Origin: an uncultured Clostridia bacterium
GTDB taxonomy: Bacteria > Bacillota > Clostridia > Oscillospirales > Acutalibacteraceae
NCBI GenBank assembly: GCA_944380765.1
Contig: CALWIO010000010.1
Span: 1-59,240, forward strand
Length of the DNA stretch: 59,240 nucleotides
Direction of reading: 5' to 3'
Positions 17,186 through 25,271 of the stretch are shown in pieces. Numbering within the stretch: position 1 is the stretch's first letter; each line of letters begins with the position of its first letter. Under the pieces are notes generated by a model that ran no database searches, was not told the origin of the DNA, and saw only the letters and a list, made by a program, of their open reading frames with translations. Both the position numbers and the translations under genes were made by a program.

Positions 17186-18405
17186 TAAATGTAATCGGTC
17201 TGGGCTATATAGGCTTGCCCACAGCGCTTATGATGGCTTCCCACGGGGTGGAGGTTGTCGGAACAGACTACAACAAAGAACTTGTGGCAACCCTTAACGC
17301 CGGAAAAACAACATTTAAGGAAAAAGGGCTTGACGAGCTTTTTGCCGAGGCGTTAAAATCCGGAATTAAATTCACAACAGAGTATCAGGTGACCGATACT
17401 TATATCGTGTCCGTTCCCACGCCTTATGATAAGTTTTCAAAAAAAGTTGACGCCTGCTATGTTGTGGCAGCGGTTAAAAGCGTTATGGAGGTTTGCCCGA
17501 AAGGAGCCACCGTTGTAGTAGAGTCAACCGTATCACCGGGCACAATTGATAAATATGTGCGCCCTGTTATAGAGGAAAACGGTTTTAAAATCGGCGAGGA
17601 TATTAACCTTGTTCACGCCCCCGAGCGAATAATTCCCGGCAATATGGTTTATGAGCTTCTCCACAATAACCGTACAATCGGAGCCGACAGCAAAGAAATC
17701 GGCGAAAAAATCAAAAACCTTTACGCGTCATTCTGTCAGGGTGAAATCGTAGTTACCGATATAAGAACAGCTGAAATGACAAAGGTTGTTGAAAATACTT
17801 TCAGAGCCGTAAATATAGCTTTTGCCAACGAGCTTGCAAAAATTTGCCGTCATGACAATATGGATGTTTACGAGATAATTAAAATTTGCAATATGCACCC
17901 CCGCGTAAATATTTTGCAGCCCGGACCCGGAGTAGGCGGACACTGTATTTCCGTTGACCCGTGGTTCCTGGTAGGGGATTATCCCAGCCTCGCAAAAGTT
18001 ATTGACGAGTCAATGAAAACAAATGACGGTATGCCTGACTTCGTGCTCAACCGCATTTATGAAATAATGAAGGAAAAAGGCCTTACAGATTTGAGCCGCG
18101 TAGGATTTTACGGACTTACATATAAGGAAAATGTTGACGATATGAGAGAGTCCCCAACGCTTCAGATGTTAGAGTCTATGGAAAGACATTTAAGCGGAAA
18201 CCTTGTAAAGGTGTATGACCCGTTTATTGAAAAGGACGAGGTGCCTAACCAGATGCACAGTCTTGACGAGTTCCTCGACGCGGTTGACCTTGTGGTATTG
18301 CTTGTCGGGCATAATGAAATTAGAGAAAATATGGACAAGCTCAAAGGCAAGGTAGTGCTTGATACAAGACATATCTGCGACCTTGACGGCGTTTACAGAT
18401 TATGA
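17182..18405 (+). CDS. wecC: UDP-N-acetyl-D-mannosamine dehydrogenase
   Basis: A 407-residue UDP-sugar dehydrogenase of the WecC/CapO group, oxidising UDP-ManNAc to UDP-ManNAcA with two NAD. The N-terminal NAD-binding motif is VIGLGYIGLPTA. The catalytic cysteine is Cys255 in PGVGGHCISVDPWF, and the C-terminal domain has YGLTYKENVDDMRESP. The HCISVDPWF and ESTVSPGT signatures fit the ManNAc rather than the UDP-glucose enzyme. Its partner epimerase WecB is encoded two genes on. ManNAcA is acidic and gives a carboxyl group that could be amidated by the ATP-grasp ligases. It overlaps the genes on both sides by 4 bases. Confidence 0.9.
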   Translation: MINVIGLGYIGLPTALMMASHGVEVVGTDYNKELVATLNAGKTTFKEKGLDELFAEALKSGIKFTTEYQVTDTYIVSVPTPYDKFSKKVDACYVVAAVKSVMEVCPKGATVVVESTVSPGTIDKYVRPVIEENGFKIGEDINLVHAPERIIPGNMVYELLHNNRTIGADSKEIGEKIKNLYASFCQGEIVVTDIRTAEMTKVVENTFRAVNIAFANELAKICRHDNMDVYEIIKICNMHPRVNILQPGPGVGGHCISVDPWFLVGDYPSLAKVIDESMKTNDGMPDFVLNRIYEIMKEKGLTDLSRVGFYGLTYKENVDDMRESPTLQMLESMERHLSGNLVKVYDPFIEKDEVPNQMHSLDEFLDAVDLVVLLVGHNEIRENMDKLKGKVVLDTRHICDLDGVYRL

Positions 18406-19388
18406 GATTAAAATATATAAGTTTGTATAGAGTCATAGCGATGTTTTGCATTATAGCTTGTCATATTGCACAACAGAGCGGTGACCTGAAAACAGCCTAT
18501 CTTTTAAACGGCGGAGTTTACTCGTTCTTGTTGATTTCGGGAATGCTTTTAGGAAGCAAAAAAGTAGATAATACCAAGTGCTTTTATATTTCAAGATTTA
18601 CAAGAATTTTTGTGCCGTATTATTTGTTGATTTTATTATATTTGTTGCTGTATGCGTTTAGACAAATACCGTTAGGCTGGAAAATAATATTTAATATTGC
18701 CGGACTACAATGGTTTGTATCAGGAATTGAGAAAACCGGACACCTTTGGTATATTACTTGCATTTCTATATGTAACATATTAACGCCCATTTGTCAAAAA
18801 ATCTTTGATAAACTAAACCTAAAAGGTACGGCGTTTTGGGCAGTAGCGGTAATTTCCGGAGCGTTATGTTTCACAGTATCATGGTTTTTGCCGATCAGCG
18901 GAATGTATATATATGTTTTCTTATTTGGATATGTATATTCTAAATGCTACCGAAACATAGACGATTCAAGTACAGATAATGCTGAAAAAGCTGTTGCGCT
19001 TTTAGGCTTTATATCGATATTAGGAAGAATTGTCGCGGAGTTTTTCTTTAATATATCTCTGCCGTTGTTAGTGGAAGACATATCTGAAATTTTATTTGGA
19101 TTTTCTTTGATTATATTTTTTAAAAGAGCTTTTTTCAAATTTCATAGGCTTGAAAAAGCTGTATTTAACAAAGGCGGAGTATTGTACTATCTTGATTCTG
19201 TATCTTATGAAATTTATTTAACTCATCATGTTTTCATATTGGGAGTTTTATCGTGTATGGACATAACGGAATACAAGATTGTTAATATTATATTAGCTTT
19301 TGTTCTTGCCGTTGCGTCAGCATCAATATTGCATGTATTGTCAAATATGATAATTGGAAAAATAAGAAAAAGAGAGTGTAATTTTTAA
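18402..19388 (+). CDS. acyltransferase-3 (OafA-like) membrane protein
   Basis: A 328-residue integral membrane acyltransferase with about 10 helices and the family N-terminal motif containing Arg and His (SLYRVIAMFCIIACH). Such proteins O-acetylate polysaccharide sugars with acyl groups brought across the membrane. The gene is AT-rich and sits between wecC and wecB, overlapping wecC by 4 bases and wecB by 1 base. It therefore looks like an insertion into an older wecC-wecB pair that kept translational coupling. It is the third acyltransferase of the operon. Confidence 0.82.
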   Translation: MRLKYISLYRVIAMFCIIACHIAQQSGDLKTAYLLNGGVYSFLLISGMLLGSKKVDNTKCFYISRFTRIFVPYYLLILLYLLLYAFRQIPLGWKIIFNIAGLQWFVSGIEKTGHLWYITCISICNILTPICQKIFDKLNLKGTAFWAVAVISGALCFTVSWFLPISGMYIYVFLFGYVYSKCYRNIDDSSTDNAEKAVALLGFISILGRIVAEFFFNISLPLLVEDISEILFGFSLIIFFKRAFFKFHRLEKAVFNKGGVLYYLDSVSYEIYLTHHVFILGVLSCMDITEYKIVNIILAFVLAVASASILHVLSNMIIGKIRKRECNF

Positions 19389-20497
19389 TGAAAACAGTAA
19401 TGCTGGTTTTCGGTACAAGGCCGGAAGCTATAAAAATGTGTCCTTTGGTAAACGAACTTAAAACAAGGGACGGCATAAAAACGGTGGTCTGCGTCACAGG
19501 TCAGCACAGGCAGATGCTTGACCAGGTGCTGAAAGCTTTCAGCGTCACCCCTGACTATGACCTGTCAATTATGAAGGACCGGCAAACTCTGTTTGATGTT
19601 ACCGCCAATATTCTGCTGCGCATAAAATCCGTGCTTCAGGAGGTAAACCCCGATGTGGTTTTGGTTCACGGCGACACCAGCACAACCTTTGTCACAGCGC
19701 TGGCGTGTTTTTATATGCAGATTCCTGTCGGGCATGTTGAGGCGGGACTCCGTACTTACAATATTTATTCGCCTTATCCCGAGGAGTTCAACCGGCAGGC
19801 GGTTTCAATAATATCTTCCTATAATTTTGCCCCTACGGAGCTTTCAAAAAACAACCTTATAAAAGAGGGTAAAAATCCCGAAACTATTTTTGTCACCGGC
19901 AATACGGCGATTGACGCCTTAAAAACAACGGTGAGAGCCGATTACAAAAACGAGCATCTTGACTGGGCAGCGGATTCAAGGCTTATTTTGATTACCGCCC
20001 ACAGGCGCGAAAATCTCGGCGAGCCTATGCGGAATATGTTCCGCGCAATCCGGCGGGTGATGGACGAGCACAAGGATATTAAAGCTATTTACCCGATTCA
20101 CATGAATCCTGCGGTCAGGGAAAAAGCCGAACAGGAGCTTTCGGGCTGCGACCGTATAAGAATCATTGAGCCGCTTGATGTGCTCGATTTTCATAATTTC
20201 TTGGCAAGGTCATATCTGATTCTGACCGATTCGGGAGGAATACAGGAGGAGGCGCCCTCGCTCGGCAAGCCTGTGCTTGTAATGCGTGACACCACGGAAA
20301 GACCGGAGGGCATAGCGGCAGGTACTCTCAAACTTGTAGGTACCGACGAAGAAACAATATATAACAGCTTCTCAAAACTGCTTACCGACAAATCGGCGTA
20401 TGAATCCATGAGCAAAGCCTCTAACCCTTACGGCGACGGCCATACCTGCGAGCGTATAGCCGATATTTTAGAGGGAAAAAAACCGCGCGAAATGTAA
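19388..20497 (+). CDS. wecB: UDP-N-acetylglucosamine 2-epimerase (non-hydrolysing)
   Basis: A 369-residue GT-B-like epimerase interconverting UDP-GlcNAc and UDP-ManNAc. Family motifs are visible: FGTRPEAIKMCPLV, TGQHRQM, VHGDTSTTF, GHVEAGLRT, PEEFNRQ, TAHRRENLGEP, LTDSGGIQEEAPSLGKP. With WecC it supplies UDP-ManNAcA. A second epimerase of the same superfamily lies 2.3 kb downstream, but it differs in sequence and belongs to the FucNAc branch. Its ATG overlaps the TAA of the acyltransferase gene by one base. Confidence 0.92.
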   Translation: MKTVMLVFGTRPEAIKMCPLVNELKTRDGIKTVVCVTGQHRQMLDQVLKAFSVTPDYDLSIMKDRQTLFDVTANILLRIKSVLQEVNPDVVLVHGDTSTTFVTALACFYMQIPVGHVEAGLRTYNIYSPYPEEFNRQAVSIISSYNFAPTELSKNNLIKEGKNPETIFVTGNTAIDALKTTVRADYKNEHLDWAADSRLILITAHRRENLGEPMRNMFRAIRRVMDEHKDIKAIYPIHMNPAVREKAEQELSGCDRIRIIEPLDVLDFHNFLARSYLILTDSGGIQEEAPSLGKPVLVMRDTTERPEGIAAGTLKLVGTDEETIYNSFSKLLTDKSAYESMSKASNPYGDGHTCERIADILEGKKPREM

Positions 20498-20513
20498 TTC
20501 GGAGGAGAATGAA

Positions 20514-21557
20514 ATGAGTATATTTAAAGATAAAACACTTTTGATAACCGGCGGCACCGGTTCTTTCGGAAACGCCGTGCTTAACAGATTCTTGCAGACG
20601 GATATCGGCGAAATCCGTATTTTTTCCCGTGATGAGAAAAAACAGGACGATATGCGCCATGAGTTTCAGGCAAAAATGCCGGAAGTGGCTGATAAAATAA
20701 GCTTTTATATCGGTGATGTGCGCGATATTGCATCAGTTAAAAACGCTATGCACGGCGTTGATTATATCTTCCACGCAGCCGCGTTAAAACAAGTGCCTTC
20801 GTGTGAATTTTTCCCCGTAGAAGCTGTAAAAACAAATGTGCTCGGTACAGAAAATGTCCTTACCGCGGCTATTGAAGAGGGCGTAAAAAGCGTAATATGC
20901 CTTTCAACCGACAAGGCGGCTTATCCCGTAAACGCAATGGGAACTTCAAAAGCCATGATGGAAAAGGTCATTGTCGCGAAGTCCAGAACCGTTTCCCCCG
21001 AAAAAACTAAAATCTGCTGCACCCGTTACGGAAATGTGCTTTGTTCAAGAGGCTCGGTAATTCCGCTTTGGATTGACCAGATAAGAGCCGGCAAACCCCT
21101 TACGGTAACGGCTGAGGAAATGACAAGATTTGTAATGAGCCTTGAAGAGGCGGTCGATTTGGTTCTGTTCGCCTTTGAACACGGAGAGAGCGGCGATATT
21201 CTCGTTCAGAAAGCTCCGGCGTGTACGGTAGGCGTGCTTGCCGAAGCGGTTAAATCCCTTTTCGCCCCCGAAGCGGAAATTAAGGTTATAGGTATCCGTC
21301 ACGGCGAAAAAATGTACGAAACCCTGCTTACAAACGAGGAGTGCGCGCACGCGGTTGACTTAGGCGGCTTTTACCGTGTTCCCGCGGACAAGCGCTCGCT
21401 TAATTATGATAAGTATTTTACCTCGGGCGACACCGAGAGAAATCCTCTTACCGAGTTTAATTCGGGAAACACCAGACTTCTGACTGTTGAAGAGGTAAAA
21501 GAAAAACTTTTGTCCCTTGAATATATCAGGGCAGAGCTTGAAAATACGGGTAAATAA
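20514..21557 (+). CDS. capE: UDP-GlcNAc 5-inverting 4,6-dehydratase (CapE/FnlA)
   Basis: A 347-residue extended SDR enzyme, the first step from UDP-GlcNAc to UDP-L-FucNAc: 4,6-dehydration with C5 inversion, then C3 epimerisation. The NAD(P)-binding motif is TGGTGSFG, followed by FHAAALKQVPSCEFFP and STDKAAYPVNAMGTSK. The last provides the modified catalytic site (Lys in the MGTSK motif) of this subfamily. The C-terminal RHGEKMYETLLTNEE is typical of CapE/FnlA/WbjB. A strong GGAGG precedes the start. It is followed directly by CapF and CapG homologues, making the assignment firm as a set. Confidence 0.9.
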   Translation: MSIFKDKTLLITGGTGSFGNAVLNRFLQTDIGEIRIFSRDEKKQDDMRHEFQAKMPEVADKISFYIGDVRDIASVKNAMHGVDYIFHAAALKQVPSCEFFPVEAVKTNVLGTENVLTAAIEEGVKSVICLSTDKAAYPVNAMGTSKAMMEKVIVAKSRTVSPEKTKICCTRYGNVLCSRGSVIPLWIDQIRAGKPLTVTAEEMTRFVMSLEEAVDLVLFAFEHGESGDILVQKAPACTVGVLAEAVKSLFAPEAEIKVIGIRHGEKMYETLLTNEECAHAVDLGGFYRVPADKRSLNYDKYFTSGDTERNPLTEFNSGNTRLLTVEEVKEKLLSLEYIRAELENTGK

Positions 21558-21558
21558 T

Positions 21559-22755
21559 ATGAATATTTTAATCACGGGCGCAAAAGGCTTTGTAGGCAGA
21601 AACCTTACCGAAAATCTGTATAATGTCAAAGAGGGCAAAAACAGAACAAAAAACATTGAGATAGGCGAGATATTTGAGTATGATGTAGATACCGACCCCG
21701 CGCTTCTCGATGAGTATTGCCGTAAAGCTGATTTTGTGTTTAACCTTGCCGGCGTGAACCGGCCTAAGAACAACGAGGAGTTTATGAACGGCAATTTCGG
21801 CTTTGCCGGCATTTTGCTGGACACTCTCAAAAAATACGGAAATACCTGCCCCGTTATGTTAAGCTCGTCAATTCAGGCAACGCTCATAGGCAGGTACGGC
21901 GAGTCCGATTACGGCAAGTCCAAGCTCGCCGGCGAAGAGTTGTTTTTTGACTATTCAGCGGAAACGGGGGCAAAGGTACTCGTGTACCGCTTTCCCAATC
22001 TTTTCGGAAAATGGTGCCGACCAAATTATAACTCTGCGGTGGCGACTTTCTGTCACAATGTCGCGCGCGGACTGCCTATAACGGTTAATGACAGAAGCAC
22101 AACTCTTGAGCTTTTGTATATCGACGATTTAGTTGAAGAGATGTTCTGCGCTTTGGAGGGCAAGGAGCATCACTGCGTTTTTGACGGACTTAAAACTGTA
22201 GCTGACGAAAACGGCAAATACTGCTTTGTTCCCGAAACTCATTTTGTAACGCTGGGCGAGATTGCCGATTTGCTCGAAAAATTCAGCAGTCAGCCCCAAA
22301 CGCTGATTATTCCCGAAATTCCCGAAGGCTCTTTTGAAAAGAAGCTGTTTTCGGCGTATCTTTCATATCTGCCGCCCGAAAAAGCGAGTTTTCCGCTTAA
22401 AATGAATACTGACGCGCGCGGCAGCTTTACCGAGCTTGTAAAAACTTTAAGCTGCGGTCAGTTTTCCGTCAATGTTTCAAATCCCACAATTACAAAGGGT
22501 CAGCATTGGCATAATTCAAAGTGGGAAATATTCATAGTGGTGTCGGGTGAAGCGCTGATTCAGCAAAGAAAAATAGATACTGACGAAGTGCTGGAATTTA
22601 AAGTCAGCGGAGATAAGCCCGAAGCGGTATATATGCTGCCCGGATATACGCATAATATAATCAATCTGTCTGAAACCGAAAAGCTTGTAACGCTTATGTG
22701 GGCAAACGAGATTTTTGACCCCGGCCGTCCCGACACTTTCGGCGAGCCGGTATAA
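21559..22755 (+). CDS. capF: CapF/FnlB bifunctional reductase with C-terminal cupin
   Basis: A 398-residue protein starting at MNILITGAKGFVG. An N-terminal SDR domain (residues 1-245) reduces the 4-keto intermediate, with catalytic YGKSK. A C-terminal cupin domain (about 280-390), beginning near DARGSFTELVKT and carrying metal-site residues in KGQHWHNSKWE, acts as the C3 epimerase in S. aureus CapF. This two-domain form is diagnostic for CapF and WbjC/FnlB. The ATG at 21559 is chosen because upstream in-frame codons overlap the capE gene. The ribosome-binding site is weak, so translation may be coupled to capE, whose stop is one base upstream. Confidence 0.9.
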   Translation: MNILITGAKGFVGRNLTENLYNVKEGKNRTKNIEIGEIFEYDVDTDPALLDEYCRKADFVFNLAGVNRPKNNEEFMNGNFGFAGILLDTLKKYGNTCPVMLSSSIQATLIGRYGESDYGKSKLAGEELFFDYSAETGAKVLVYRFPNLFGKWCRPNYNSAVATFCHNVARGLPITVNDRSTTLELLYIDDLVEEMFCALEGKEHHCVFDGLKTVADENGKYCFVPETHFVTLGEIADLLEKFSSQPQTLIIPEIPEGSFEKKLFSAYLSYLPPEKASFPLKMNTDARGSFTELVKTLSCGQFSVNVSNPTITKGQHWHNSKWEIFIVVSGEALIQQRKIDTDEVLEFKVSGDKPEAVYMLPGYTHNIINLSETEKLVTLMWANEIFDPGRPDTFGEPV

Positions 22756-22769
22756 GAGGAGAGGATAAT

Positions 22770-23951
22770 ATGGATATTAAAACCGATTATTCCGATATTA
22801 AATTTAAAAACAACGGTAAATTAAAACTGCTGATTATAGTCGGCACAAGGCCGGAAATAATCCGTCTTGCCGCCGTTATAAAGAAGTGCAGACAGTATTT
22901 TGACACAATTCTCGCTCATACCGGTCAGAATTACGACTACAACCTCAACGGCGTGTTTTTTCGCGATTTGGAGCTTGACAGTCCCGAGGTGTATATGGAC
23001 GCCGTCGGCGACGATTTGGGCGCGACAGTCGGCAATATAATCAACTGTTCGTATAAGCTTATGACCCGGATTAAGCCTGATGCGCTTTTGATTCTCGGCG
23101 ACACAAATTCCTGCCTTTCGGCGATTGCGGCAAAAAGACTGCATATACCGATATTCCACATGGAAGCCGGAAACCGCTGTAAGGACGAGTGCCTGCCGGA
23201 GGAAACAAACAGAAGGATTGTGGACATTATTTCCGATGTGAATCTGGCATATTCCGAGCACGCGCGCAAATATCTTCACGAATGCGGACTGCCTAAGGAG
23301 AGAGTGTATGTGACAGGCTCTCCCATGGCGGAGGTTTTAAGGGCAAATCTTGAAAAAATTGAAGCTTCCGGCATTCACGAAAAGCTGGGGCTTAAAAAAG
23401 GCGGATATATTCTGCTTTCGGCGCACCGCGAGGAGAATATAGATACCGAAAAGAACTTTGTTTCGCTTTTCAGCGCGGTTAATAAGCTGGCGCAGAAATA
23501 CGATATGCCCATTCTCTACTCATGCCACCCCCGTTCAAGAAAGAGACTTGAAGCTTCGGGCTTTGAACTTGACAAAAGAGTTATCCGCCATGAGCCTTTG
23601 GGCTTCCACGATTATAACTGCCTTCAAATGAACGCATTTGCGGTTGTGTCCGACTCAGGCACCCTGCCCGAGGAGTCAAGCTTTTTCACAAGCGTGGGAA
23701 AACCCTTCCCTGCGGTATGTATAAGGACTTCAACCGAAAGACCGGAAGCGCTTGACAAAGCTTGCTTTGTCCTTGCGGGTATTGAGGGCGACGGGCTGGT
23801 GCAGGCGGTTGAAACCGCGGTGGCTATGAATGAAAACGGAGATTTCGGCATACCCGTTCCCGATTATGTTGAGGAAAATGTGTCAGTTAAAGTGGTAAAG
23901 ATAATCCAGTCATATACCGGCGTGGTAAATAAAATGGTTTGGAGAAAATAA
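22770..23951 (+). CDS. capG: CapG/FnlC UDP-sugar 2-epimerase (UDP-L-FucNAc synthesis)
   Basis: A 393-residue member of the UDP-GlcNAc 2-epimerase superfamily with VGTRPEIIRLAAVI, HTGQNYDYNLN, GDTNSCLSAIAA, HMEAGNRC, PEETNRRIVD and SAHREENID. The CapG/WbjD group acts on UDP-2-acetamido-2,6-dideoxy-L-talose to give UDP-L-FucNAc. It is preferred over WecB function because of the HTGQNYDY and GNRCKDECLPEE variants and its position directly after capE-capF. GAGGAG precedes the ATG. It completes the L-FucNAc pathway and is the last sugar-nucleotide gene of the operon. Confidence 0.9.
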   Translation: MDIKTDYSDIKFKNNGKLKLLIIVGTRPEIIRLAAVIKKCRQYFDTILAHTGQNYDYNLNGVFFRDLELDSPEVYMDAVGDDLGATVGNIINCSYKLMTRIKPDALLILGDTNSCLSAIAAKRLHIPIFHMEAGNRCKDECLPEETNRRIVDIISDVNLAYSEHARKYLHECGLPKERVYVTGSPMAEVLRANLEKIEASGIHEKLGLKKGGYILLSAHREENIDTEKNFVSLFSAVNKLAQKYDMPILYSCHPRSRKRLEASGFELDKRVIRHEPLGFHDYNCLQMNAFAVVSDSGTLPEESSFFTSVGKPFPAVCIRTSTERPEALDKACFVLAGIEGDGLVQAVETAVAMNENGDFGIPVPDYVEENVSVKVVKIIQSYTGVVNKMVWRK

Positions 23952-23971
23952 TTTGAAACGGTGATTCTTGT

Positions 23972-25144
23972 ATGGAGCAGACTCTGGCGCTTTTGCTTGC
24001 GGCGGTTAAAAGTGAAATAGAAAAAACGCCTCTCGGAGATGACGCTGTTAAGGCTCTGTCCGACAGCGAAACCGCGCGGAAACTGTATGAGCTTGCCGAT
24101 TTTCACGATTTGGCGCATTTTGTAGGCGCGGCGCTCAGCAGAAACGGCGTGATTATCGCGGAACCGGCGGCAGGTAAATTCAAAAAAAAGCTCTTTGAAT
24201 CCGCATACCGCTTTGAGCTTATTTCAGGCGAGTTTAAAAATGTCAGTAAAGTGCTTGAAAACGCAGGAATAGAGTTTATCCCACTTAAAGGCTCGGTGCT
24301 AAGGGACTTTTATCCCGAACCCTGGATGCGCACAAGCTGTGACAGCGATATACTCGTAAGAGAACAGGAACTCGAAAAAGCCGTGTCCGTGCTTGTCAGT
24401 GAGGGGGGCTGCGCAGTTATCGGGAAAACCGCGCATGATGTTTCGCTTACAACTCCCGGCAAAGCGCATATCGAACTGCATTACAGCCTTATCGAGGACG
24501 GCAGAGCGGTCAATGCCTATAAGGTGCTTGAAAGCGTGTGGGAGCACACAAAAGTTAAACAGGGCTTTTCCTTTTGGCACGAAATGAGCGACGATATGTT
24601 CTATTTTTATCATATCGCCCATATGTTCAAGCATTTTGAAGCAGGCGGCTGCGGAATCAGAACTTTTGTAGATTTGTGGATTCTTGACAGTATGCCGTCA
24701 GCCGATAAAGCCGCGCGCGACAATCTTCTTGCGAAAGGTTCACTGACTGTTTTTGCAGGCGCATGCCGCAAACTGTGCGGAGTCTGGTTCAACGCAGACA
24801 AGCCTGATTCAATATCCGAAAAAATGCAGAGCTATATTTTAAGCGGCGGCGTTTACGGCGTGCGTGATAATTATGTAAGCGTAAATCAGATAAAGAGAGG
24901 CGGAAAAATAAAATACGCCCTGTCAAGAATTTTTCTGCCTTACAATGTTTTAAAATATATTTACCCCGTAATTCAAAAACATAAATGGCTGACGCCCGTT
25001 TTTGAGGTTGTGCGGTGGTTTTCGCTTGTCTTCGGCGGTAAGCTCAGAACTTCCGTAAGGGAGCTTGCCTTTAACAGCAAAATAGATTCTGATAAGGCGG
25101 ACGAAACAAGAGCTTTTTTAAAGGAAATAGGCATAATCGAGTAA
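23972..25144 (+). CDS. nucleotidyltransferase-fold family protein (NTP_transf_5 type)
   Basis: A 390-residue protein with a predicted nucleotidyltransferase core at residues 85-185 (LKGSVLRDFYPEPWMRTSCDSDILV), with acidic residues in the CDSDILV strand. It resembles the uncharacterised NTP_transf_5 family, found in glycan and peptide-modification loci. The rest is mainly helical. It is the last gene of the polysaccharide operon, 20 bp after capG and before a strong terminator. A role in modifying the glycan, for instance with a nucleotide-derived group, is possible but not shown. The ribosome-binding site is weak. Confidence 0.65.
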   Translation: MEQTLALLLAAVKSEIEKTPLGDDAVKALSDSETARKLYELADFHDLAHFVGAALSRNGVIIAEPAAGKFKKKLFESAYRFELISGEFKNVSKVLENAGIEFIPLKGSVLRDFYPEPWMRTSCDSDILVREQELEKAVSVLVSEGGCAVIGKTAHDVSLTTPGKAHIELHYSLIEDGRAVNAYKVLESVWEHTKVKQGFSFWHEMSDDMFYFYHIAHMFKHFEAGGCGIRTFVDLWILDSMPSADKAARDNLLAKGSLTVFAGACRKLCGVWFNADKPDSISEKMQSYILSGGVYGVRDNYVSVNQIKRGGKIKYALSRIFLPYNVLKYIYPVIQKHKWLTPVFEVVRWFSLVFGGKLRTSVRELAFNSKIDSDKADETRAFLKEIGIIE

Positions 25145-25155
25145 TTTCATACTTT

Positions 25156-25190
25156 ACGCTCCGGCATTTTTAAAACCGGAGCGTTATTTT
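25156..25190 (+). terminator. terminator of the polysaccharide operon
   Basis: A perfect 9-bp stem ACGCTCCGG / CCGGAGCGT with an 11-nt loop is followed by TATTTTTG. It lies 11 bp after the last stop codon of the operon. Confidence 0.88.
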
Positions 25191-25201
25191 TGTATTTTCT
25201 A

Positions 25202-25231
25202 TTGACTGTATTATATTTACAATGATATAAT
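25202..25231 (+). promoter_or_regulatory. sigma-A promoter of the EIIC-like gene
   Basis: TTGACT (25202-25207), 18 bp, TATAAT (25226-25231), 40 bp before the start codon at 25272, which has a GGGGGATGAGG ribosome-binding region. Confidence 0.7.
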
Positions 25232-25271
25232 GTGATGAATTGTTAAAGTAACAAAGCACGGGGGATGAGGT

